Source: Bombyx mori
Taxonomy: Eukaryota; Arthropoda; Insecta; Lepidoptera; Bombycidae
DNA: 64,000 nt
Direction: 5' to 3'
Assembly (NCBI RefSeq): GCF_030269925.1
Contig: NC_085131.1
Span: 10,835,501 to 10,899,500, forward strand
This document shows, in pieces, positions 42,301-54,300 of this stretch (within the stretch, counting starts at the first letter, position 1; each line of letters begins with the position of its first letter). A program made the translations under genes and the position numbers. The notes beneath the pieces are model-generated. The model saw nothing but the letters and a program-made list of their open reading frames with translations. It did no database searches and was not told the DNA's origin.

Positions 42301-45300
42301 TTTCTGACTTTCAATCTTTCTTCAATCATTGACGCTCTATGGCTATTTTGGACTTTTGGAGATTTTAACAGATATTTATCAACTCATTGCTTAAGTAAAT
42401 AGGTAATGCTTAATCTAATAGAATTATCCATTTTATGTCTGTTTTTTTTGGGAGGTTCGCGAGTCTTATTCGTAATTCAAATACGATTTTTGTTTTGATA
42501 GCAGCGATTTTTTTTAAAGAATTCAACGCACCTCTTAATATTTAGTGTAAATACCAGAGAAGCTAGGCTTGGCTTGAATCTTAAGTTTACATTTTTATAA
42601 CATACTATCACTGAGATAGGTGAAGGCGAGAAAGTTATTTCTACAAAACAAGAAAGACCCGTGGAAAAAACAAAAGCTATCAAGCGCTCTAAACAACAAC
42701 TACAATTAAAAAAAAAGTTGCCTTTAATCTTTTATTGAACTTATCCTGAATCTATTCTTTTAAAGTCGAAGAAATAATAAGTTATAGACCATGGGATTAA
42801 TCAAACACGTTTGAAGAACAAAAAAAGTACTTTAAAGAACATTGACCTGACAGGCAACGACCCCCCTACAAACCGAAAAGGGGAATCATTGCGGATTAAA
42901 GAAACAAAGCAGAGCATTGTTCGTGTTAAAAAAAGCTTTTAGCGCTGCGAATTTGTTCTAGAGAATTCTATCCTTCATCAATTTGATCGAAAAGAAGAAT
43001 AAATATTTTAATAAAACTGCAGATACGCTTTGTCACATACGAAGTGTCCGTAGATTTTTATGGTTTATCCAAAAGCTCCAGAGGATTTAAAAAAAAAGTT
43101 ACAAAAACATTTTAGAAATTTGAAACGAATATACATAATATTATGTTTTCCGTCTTTTGCGTGTGTGGATAGTTTGGATAACTGTAATTTTATTCAGTTA
43201 ATTTCTCGTCAATATTATAATTTTGTGTATTCAATAAATTATAATACATGAAGCAAAAACTTTGTATCCCTATTTACGAAAATTGCGCGGACGAAGGAGT
43301 ATGAAATTTTCCACACTTATAGAGAATATAGAGAAGAAGTGCACAATACTAAATTTTTTTTAAAATAATGCGTATAAGATACATTAAATCAATAAAGAAA
43401 ACATTACACACACTACATACCATGTATTTGAGGCACACATGCATGCATACTATTTATTGTCAAACTTTTGTTCTTGACGTCTGTTGTGAAATTGAGAATA
43501 GATTAAATATTGTTTGTCTTTGTTAATATTTTTTATAGTGTAGTCTTGGCGAAAAATGTGATTATAGAAGAATAAAATACAATCATAATAGTGTACAAAC
43601 TTACAATTCCAATTAATTATAGTCGAATTTCGACTACTGCCGGACCTCTAGTTCAATAAATTATCTACTCTGTACGTGAGTCTGTTGGTAATTTATGTGA
43701 TACATTTTACGGCGTGTGCGTAGTCATGTCAATTTTTTATCGCCTTAGTAGGCAGACGTACTTGTGGCCGACATGACATAGGTCAGTCACCGCTCACGGG
43801 AATCAGCAATGTCAGGGGTCAACCGGGCGAGTAGGTGAGCCCTCGGGGCTCTAACCAGTGTGAGTTTTTTAACGTTCTCGATAGCGTAAAAGTTAACTCA
43901 AATTTGTATGGAGTTGGAACGTTTGCCGCTAGGAGCGTTGCTAAAACTAGCCCTAGCGAGAGCAGTGCTTCGCAGTTTCGCAGTTCGCATGGGTGAAATC
44001 GCTACATAGAACGGATTATTCTCCTTCAAACTTCGTTTGTGTGTGTGTGTGTGAAGCAAACGCGAAGGTAGCACAGCTGAGAGTATATTAAAAACTTCAC
44101 CTTACGTCTCAAGGTGAGTGGCGGCATTTACGTCGTGATGTCTATAGAGCTCCAGTAACCACTCTGTTTCGTTCACCTATCCACGCAATAAATAAACGGA
44201 AGTTTTAATCTTGATCGTGAGTGCGAAAAAAAAGATTTGGCATACTTCACACGATGTCTGTATGTTTGACCGATTTCCAGAAGGACTTTCTCAAATACAA
44301 ATAAACTTCTCGACCAGTAGCACCAAGATAAGAGTTTCACCACTCGAAAGGCAAGTGTCACCTTCAAATTTGTTTTTGATTTTCGCTGGATTGTTGAGAT
44401 ATTATCATTGTATACATAGTTAAAGGTGATAATGGTACGAAACGCTTTGACATTACCTAGACGCATAATAATAATAGTGTTTTTATTGCTTGTGTAAATC
44501 TAAGTCGTATCCACTTATTTTATGAGCATTTGTTGAAATTACTAAACAACTTTGATCTAGAAGATTGCACAAAGTGGGAATGAGTTGCACGCTCCAGGCA
44601 TTTCAATATTGTAGTAATTGTTACGTTATATTACTCATTGTAAAAAATTCATATTTAAAAAAAAAATCTAATATTAAAAAATAAATAAATAATAATTTCA
44701 TATGTAAAAAAAAAAGACATGCCCGCTGAGTTTCTTGCCAATTCTTCTCAGGACGGAGGCTACTTCTTGTGAATTGGCGGTAGTTTTTTTGACGTTCAAC
44801 AAGTATGTACTTTCATTTATGTTGAATAAAAATTTTTGATTTGATTTGATTTGATTTGATTTGATTACTGTAATGTATGTAATGTTAATTATAATAATAT
44901 AGCCATGTGAGGGTAATTGTGTGTAAAATTCGTAGGTACGCCATTTTGAAATTGATATGTATATTAAAAATAATTTATACCTAATAACTTTATGATTCCT
45001 ATAGCGTTGATATTTCTTTATGATTCTTGAAATGTCTCTTTTCTTCAGCAAAATGGAACGTATCAGCAACAGCCTAGGCCTCTCCATAAATAGATCAAAA
45101 ACGAAATTAATGGTGGTAGATCGTGCAAATGTTCTAAGATTGAGTGGGGCGCTTGGATTAGAGGTTGCAGATGAATTCGTGTATCTCGGGTCCTGCATCA
45201 GCAACAAAGGCTCATGTGAAACTGACGTGCGCCAACGTATCGGAATGGCTAAAAGTGCGATGTCTCAGCTACAGAAGATCTGGAAGAATAGAGGGATAGG

Positions 45301-48300
45301 CCTGAAAACTAAAACCAGACTGGTGCGGACTCTTGTTTTCTCTATCTTCTTGTATGGAGCTGAGACATGGACGTTGAAAGCAGCAGACCGAATGCGCATC
45401 GATGCTTTCGAAATGTGGTGTTGGAGACGCATGCTAAGAATTCCGTGGACAGCCTTCCGGACTAACGTGTCGATATTGAAGCAACTGGGCATCAAAATCA
45501 GACTGTCTACTGTATGTCTGAAGCGGATCCTCGAATATTTTGGTCACATTGCGAGGAAAGACGGCGATAACCTGGAAAAAGTTATGATTACAGAGAAAGT
45601 TGAAGGCAACAGATCTAGAGGCCGCAGCCATACTCGTTGGTCCGATCAGATCCGCACCGCTTTGGACAGTACAGTGTACAGCGCGCTGCATGACGCCGTG
45701 TACAGGGGAAAGAGGAAAAAGATCTTAAGATTGAAGCTCGTGGGTGATGGTGGTCACGACCCTCAGACATGAGGAACACGACTCGAGGAGGGAGAATGAT
45801 TCTTTTAAAAAAAGCTTAAATTGATATTTTGTAACGAGTTCAAAAAGTAGGTCTTGTATTATATTTATAAATTAGAGTAATTTATGGGAACATAGTAATG
45901 ACGAAAAAATGGTGCGTATCCATAGAGAGCGGGCGATGACTTTCAAACACACACCCTTTTCATTATGGGAACGGCCTGAAAACACTGTTATATATGAATA
46001 TAACAGTGTTTTTAGAGTGAAAAAGCGGAAATTATTATACATAATAGTGACTTGCGTAACTGCGTTGATGATAAAAATGGTTGTACAATGAATGAATACT
46101 TTTAGAAATATTACAAAGTTCTTATAAAGTGACTAGCTGTACCCACCCATCCGCTTCACTGGGCATTTAAAATTAACATTATTATTTCTCACCCCCACAA
46201 AGATTCTCATCATTAACGCCCCCGCAACTGGTGTAGGGAGTCCAACGCTCATATAAATATTAGCCTATCCATTAAGTACATGTATTTTCGAAGTCAATCG
46301 GATGCATGGTTCAGTAGTTATAACGGAACATCCGTAAACACCACTGTAGATTTATATATTAGTATAGATATAGATGGGCATTCGTTTGCTATGTCATCAT
46401 CATATTTATCATACCTTGCCTCCAACTGGACAGGTTCACTAAATATCCAATAGGATTGGAGAGTTTTAGGGATAGGGATGGGTGGTACTTTGGTGTACTT
46501 CAAAAGTTTACGTAAAGTAAGGTTTAAGAACCGTTGCCTAGACGGCTGTTTCGGACCTCGAGTTTGCAACTTCGTTCGAAATACCGCCATACAAGCAAAA
46601 TTATTTCAAGTCTTCATATTGCAATATATTTCACTGATATTTGATTATATAAAACGTTTATTTTACATTGAAATTTAATAATTAAAGAAAAACTAAATTA
46701 GAAATTCGAACTCATTTAGGTCGAACGTTTCCGGTCACAATCCAACGGCTGTTCCAAACAACATTGGTTTGCGATTTAGCATCTGGTTACGCGCTTCTTG
46801 GTTATTCCAGTTACATTTCACAGGAAGCTATATGATATTTATTTTACTAGAGGTCCCGCAGTAGTCGAAATTCGACTATAATTGGAATTGTAAGTTTGTA
46901 CACTATTATGATTGTATTTTATACTTCTATAATCACAAATTTCGCCAAGACTACACTATAAAAAATATTAACAAAGAAAAAAAATATTTAATCTATTCTC
47001 AATTTGACCACAGACGTCAAGAACAAAAATTTGACAATAAATAGTATGCATGCGTGTGTGTGTCAAATACATGGTATGTAGTGTGTGTAATGTTTTCTTT
47101 ATTGATTTAATGTATCTTTTATGCATTATTTTAAAAAAATATTAGCATTGTGCACTTCTTCTCTATATTCTCTATAAGTGTGGAAAATTTCATCCTCCTC
47201 CGTTCGCGCAATTTTCATAAAAAGGGATACAAAGTATTTGCTTCACGTATTAATATATAGATTTACACGATCGATTTTAATTTCTAAAAACTATCCGTAA
47301 ATGAAATATAAAACATAATATATTAGTTATACAGAATCTAGATGAGAAGAAGGTAACTACTAACTGCAAGACGTTTTGTATGTTTTATTTTGTATAGAGA
47401 TAAAATTACAATAGATCTTATCTTCCGTTCCTGATTAGCTTTTTTCGCCTACCTAATCGTTGGTACCCTAAGGGGCTATTCCAAATTCACGCGGACCGGT
47501 AGATTAGCTAGCACTAGACAGAGCAGTGCTTCGCTGAATCTACTACCGGATCAGAACCCGACCCACTGAGAAGATCCGGCGAGAAACTCAGTGGGTTGTG
47601 TCTATGCGCTAATTCGCATCTCGACTCCGAAGACGAGTTCGACGAGGACGGAGACCGGTGCTTGATAAGCCTAAAAGCGCCGAGAGTGGGTCCGGAGGAT
47701 CCCACAAGACATGTTTTGGGCGACGGCGGCTTTGCTTTGCTCAGTCACCTGGGTCAAATATGTAGTTAGCGGTGGCCACGATAACTGGGTTATCGTGCCG
47801 CGCTGCTTTTTCAAAGTAGCGTTCTGACGCTTTTCTAAGATACTTACGTATCGGTTATAGATTTGGGTCGTCGTGAGGATCTACATTCCTCACATATCAC
47901 GGTGCTTAATTAGTATTGAAAGACGTGAAAAAAACTGCGGTAAAATCGTGATTTTACATATCAGTTTAATTTAATTTCTTAATTCGTGTAGGATGTTGAT
48001 TGAAACGGAACGTGGGATGCGAGTGGGAAAACGATGAAAGGCATTGCAGATCAACGATATATTAATGAGGGAAAAACAATCGTAGAGAAGGAAGGTGAAC
48101 GCGCACGTGGAACCATAAAAATATTATGTTAAATGAAAATATTCAACTACGAAAAAATTTATCAGGAGCCTGAATCTCCTAATTCTTAATTTACTTTATT
48201 TATAACAACGTTCATGTCTAGATGCATATATACAGTTAAAATTTGAAAAAATATTTTTTCAAATCTATTTATATATGTGTTTTTATTGTATTGTTTCTGT

Positions 48301-51300
48301 TTATTTGCCTCTAATTACGAAAACAAGGAAAAACGAATCGTTAAGTAAATGATTTATATACTAAAATAAATAATTCGAGAACCACAAATAATGTGTGGTA
48401 TTAACGTACTTTTGATATAGGTGCATAGCTGTATGTATATTATAACATTTCACGCTGTTTAAGTCAGCACCCAAAAAAGAATTATTTAAAAAAATAAAAC
48501 TGACATTGAGGCAAAACAGATATAATCCATTTCGAAATGGATTCCACATGTAAAATGATGTCATACTTTATAAAAAGTTTTGCAGAAAACTGAATAAAAC
48601 AACAATCGGACTTATAATGTTTTCTGGGCACGATTTCGTATTTTATATGCTCTAATATAACAATATTCTACTGTTATTTATACGTTGATTATTTCGCTCC
48701 AGTTGAATTAGAGTAAAATAAGATAAGGTAGGACTAAATACATACATAAAACACCTGCAAAAGGTCCGGAAACAATCACAATATAATCGACAGATATGAG
48801 GGTTAGGGTTACCATGCAAAAGTTTTGGGACATTTTATCTCTACGATAAGGCCTATCCATAAATTTGAAAAAAAAAATACACACCTTTACAGAAACATTA
48901 AACGCATCAAATGCTGTCAGTAACAAAAACATTAAGCTTAATAGGTTTGCAAATTTAGGAGCGGTGTCGCGCCCGTTCTGTGCCCTTGACCCACTAAAAG
49001 AACTAGACAAAAGGCATAACGTGATGGATATTAATGAATAACTCACATCTGGATATAGCTAAGGACAGTGTAACACGTGTAGACAACGTGCAATTCAGCA
49101 CGAGTTAAGGTCACGACAAAGAATTCTTGAATACAAGCGATATTTTATCGAGAATTAACATTATTTTAATGAATTCTTCCAAACGTTTGTCGAAGAATGA
49201 CCTTAATAGCTATTCTCGTATCAAAACGACTGAAGCGTTTAGATAACAGCACTTGTTTAAAGTAATTGCTGTTTACAATAGATCCGGCAGTATTGTTATA
49301 AAAGGCATTTAAAAATTAATAAATCGGTTCGTTTGTATATTGAATATTTGGCACGAAGTCAACTAAAAATGGCGCGTGAATGAGTTGAAAACAGCGAAAC
49401 AGTGTGCGTTTCTAGCACGGACCCCGTTACAATGAAGTCACACGATTAAAAATAGACATTTAAATCGGTACGCGGTTAGTTTAGGGACATTTAATATTTT
49501 AGCGTGGTAATACATAGAACGATGTCAAATCGATTAATCAAAGAAATAAATTTAAATAAACATCCCGTCAGACTACTTTAGAAATGTTTATGTTACGTGA
49601 AATTTTATGTGTGGAATCTGGATACAATAAAAAAATATTTTTTTTTATAACGCCCTAATTTGAAATCAACAATGAGTACAAAATTGGTTTGTAATCTTTT
49701 TTTTTGTAGCGATAGATTTCTAGTAGTGACGTCACAGGTCTGCGTCGCAGAAAAACCGGTCGGAATCATGCAAGACCGCTGCGGACTCATCCAAGCTTCT
49801 GAATCATCGGACCGCCACGCCGTTGCGGTTTATGGAGTGGATTTTATTCAATGACATACTAAATTTACTTGTAATTGAACTCAAAACTGTTACTCGCGTA
49901 TTCTTCGTACATGCCCAGCTTTCACGTAACTCTTTTGTGAAGCAAATGTAAGACTTTTTCAAGGGCGAGGAGAAAGAATAAGCGCCGTGTCGTTGTAATT
50001 CAGAATACGTACGCTGGTTATAATGTTTCATATTGAATTGAGGTGTGAGCTACCGCAGCGTGTTCCTTTGCATGACAATGGATAACAATGCGAGGCCGTA
50101 TTCCGTTTTGCTAATGCGTGTGACGGATATCATTGTGGATTCGACGCGTAAACAGTTTTGTGTTCTATCGACTGTTGCTGAAAACATTTAACTATACACC
50201 CGGACTGTTCTGACCAGTTGTTTAAAAATACATACTTAGTGGAAGTTGCCAAGCGCGTTATGTGTTTACATGGTATTCTCGACACACAGCCTACATAGAT
50301 GTAGGAATCGAGAACATTCCAATAAAAACAAAAACAAAAAATTTATATATTTTATTGCTTTAAGGAAAATGTCATTAGTAATAACAGTAGCTGATGGCTA
50401 TTTGCTAATGGATTTTTTCGACACACATTACGTGACCGAGGTCCGGTTTACAATTCATTACAACCGTAAGACAACACAACACATATACACATTATATTTA
50501 CATTGAGTTTGATGAAATCAAATAAACGAAATGGGACGTCGAAGACAATAAAGACAGCAGATGTTACTTATACGCGTTGAATATTAATTTGCGAAACTCA
50601 TTGAATATTTATGCAAAGACTATTTTAAATTACAGAATCATAAGCAAACACTAAGACTAGATTCATCATACGTGACAAGACTAACAACTCTTTTGTGTCA
50701 ATATTGTGTGATATGTACCCACTGAGTTTCTCGGCGGATCTTCTCAGTGGGTCGCGATTCAGTGGGTTGCTAGACCTAGTGTTAGCAAATTGTTTCAGGT
50801 TGAGCTCGTGAGCTTAGCTAACCGTCCGCGAGAAGCTGGAATAGCCCCTTAGGTTACCAGCGAATAGGGAAAAGAGTGATATGTGGATATTTACTGAGTA
50901 TTCCAAAATATTATATCAAATCATCTACAATATCATAACGTACAACGAAGCCTGAGTAATTATGATGGATTGATAGTGATTGAATTTGCACAACCGTTAG
51001 TATCCGGCTGTCCATAGGATCCGCCGCCATAATCGGCAGCTACCCTTCAAAGTGCCTGTTCGCTAACGGTCATCGACCTCCTCATTGCAATCAGATCTGT
51101 AATGTAACAGATTTTACTGTAACAATATTATCCTTGGCAGTTAATTATCGCGTTGTTAATTATTTCGCATCCATCAACGGTTATCAGTGACATTTATAAA
51201 ATAGATTTATAGACGTGACGCCGCGTCTACGAGCAATAACATTAATTCTAGTCGTCAAAGTTAATCACAAAAGTATACTGCGTGAATCGGACGCCGTATT

Positions 51301-54300
51301 ATTAGCAATAAAGGACATAGTTCAATTCAAGGTTGAAGTCATTATAAATACTACCGCTTTAAGTTCCTGTTTTTTTTTTCTTTTTTCGTTTTATCGGCGA
51401 ATGTTTATTTCAAGCCAGTGAGTGACGCGGGCATATCAGAACACGATGACAAAAACTCTTTATTACAAACGCTAGGATATCACGCATTATCGCCAGTCCC
51501 TCACCGCAACGACAGTTACACTGATAACTTAAATAGTTCGAGATAAAATCGATGGAATTTATCAGAGGGAAGGGATAGGGGGGAAGCTATCAATCGCCTA
51601 CACGGTTTTCCGCATATGGATTAATTAACTGCAATTAGTTTCCTGGTGAATACAATGGTCCAGGTTTTACCTTGTACGTTTACGCATACTAATTTTGTGC
51701 GCTTTTAGGAGTTTTCCGAGTCGTCAATCTAATCCATAAATGGAAATACGTTTAAGCTACAACTTGAATTTAAAGGTTAAATGAAGAAACAAGTATAAAA
51801 AACCTTTATTTCCATAAGTTTCCATTGTTTGAGTTGATCAAAATAGAAATAAGTTATGAAATACGATAAAAAAAACGACTTTTATGGCAACACGCCAGTT
51901 TAATCCACCTCGGCTTGTGTTTAGACTGGGTTAACTACGCGACGTAAGAAATGTTTACTAAGCTAAAAATATGAATCAAGTCAACGTCCTTAGCTACCGA
52001 ATGGTCAAGTACCTCATCACGGCGATGGAACAAGAGGATGATAACGTTATCTGCGATGGACGTGGTGGGGACGAGACGCCGGAAATATACGATACAACAT
52101 GGCGGCTTCTCGGAACGTGCGTGCACGCATCCGTTTACCAAGAAAAAGGAAACGGTACATTAATTTTGCACAGGGCACGAATCAATGAGCGTTTCTTTTC
52201 GTTAAGGATTACGTAATGTTATTTTACAATACTTATGAAGATGCATTATGTTATCTATAGTTCCGTTGTATTACGCGACTATTTACGTAAAACTTGTCAA
52301 TAGCATAGATAAATATTAATGTCATTTAATTATTAGAATGATCATTAATTAGTACAAAATCACGATGATCTTTATTTCGCACCCATTATTTTGGATTTTA
52401 AAAGGAGAACCCGAATTCTATACTATTTAATTAAACATTAGATTCTGTTGAAAGAAGTATACTTAGAGAAAGAGTCAAGTTTGGACTGTAAATCTTAATT
52501 AATTGCAGCAAGAATATTATATTTCACACTTAATTCCTTTATCAATATTTGTAATGAAAACAGAATAATTCAAGTATAGGAATAATTAATGAATTTAATT
52601 TTCTTCATAAGGCACAAACACGTGAATTTATATTTCAATGTTAAGAATAGTAGATTATTATATTAATAACAACATACCTACATGATAAAATTCCGAGGCA
52701 CAAAATTAATAGTCAACGAATAAACAATTACTCTTACTAAGCACAGACGATAGGTTATCAATGTATGAAGTACCTGTGTAAAAATATTCGATATTAGTCG
52801 AGGTTCTGATATACAAAATATCTAATTTTTTTCATTCTTTTCGTTCAATGTTCCTGGTTCGTGTCGGGCTGTTATGATATTTATTAAATAGCTAGCTGAC
52901 CCGGCAGACTTCGTAGTGCCTCAATCGATCAATAAAATACCTAAACTTCTGTATAAAATAAACTTAAAACAAACAAAAAGAATCCGTCTGACGGGGGACA
53001 CATCATAGGAAAAACAAAATTGTTATTTTTATTTAATTCCGAGAATTTTCATATTTATCGACCTTTTAAACCCTCTCTGGACTTCCACGAATAATTCAAG
53101 ACCAAAATAAGCCAAATCGGTCCAGCCGTTCTCGAGTTTTAGCGAGACTAACGAACAGCAATTAATTTTTATATATAGAGATATAGACGAGTCTTGATCA
53201 TTGAAGTTTTTTTCTTCCTCCGTGTCAAATATTTTTGTAGTCGACCCTTCTAGTCCTAATAAGCTACGTTGTGTATATTTCGGGATGCAACACCATTCTT
53301 TTCATGAACGTTTTTGGTTTGCCGTTTGGTTATCTCGGTTATCAACTATTCAATCAAAAATACCAAGCCTGAACATACTTTGCTATAACTAAGCACAAGA
53401 TTTATACAACAGATGAAACACCAGTTATTTATAGTTTTCAGACCAAATGATTCGCCTGTTTGAAATTGTTTATAAAACAACAACGCGAGCGAACATTTGC
53501 CCTTTTCATTCTCGTCGAAACAAACTTTTTATGGTCAGGATCCGTTAAACAAATAATCATTATTATCCTGTGTTCCTTACCGAAAATCGTACAGTTGTTT
53601 AATCAAAGTCATTACCAAGATAAACAATTTCACTACATTCGTATTAAAAGCTGAACATGCATAATGCGTGTACTAAAGTTTCTTCAAGACAAACATGTGG
53701 GCAGCGAGACCATTCAAGTCGTATTTTATTAGAGGTTTTTCATGGCAAAGGAAACGACATTATCGCTTTATTTGTGAACGCTGTACTGTGGTATTTGTGT
53801 GGGAAATTGCACTGATATTTTTTTAACTGAAATACTTAAATTTATATATTTAATCTATCGCTGAACAGATTCTAAACAAAACACTCCTCTTTGAGTAGTA
53901 AATCTAATCTTTACTTTGTTTTGATTATACGGACATTCAAAATTACAACATAATTTATTACGAACTTTGGGCACAGTACGAGTTTCGGCGCGAACTGGGC
54001 GAACATAATCCGCCATTTTGAAAGTTATCGAAGGAGATTCGCGTAGGTGTGATCTTTAAAAATTGTTTACTCGACTACGATGTTTACTGAATCTATCTTA
54101 TACGTTAACATGCATGCGGAAAACCTTGAAGAAATTGAATTAGCAAAATTTTATTCCGAGTACGAGCTATTATTTACTGTCGAAATCTAAAGAGAATATA
54201 ATTATGTAATTTAACACAGATTGAGGGCGCATTTACATTATAGGAATTTTCGTAACTATAGTGTAAATATTATGTACCTTCTTGGAAATAGTAGGCATTT

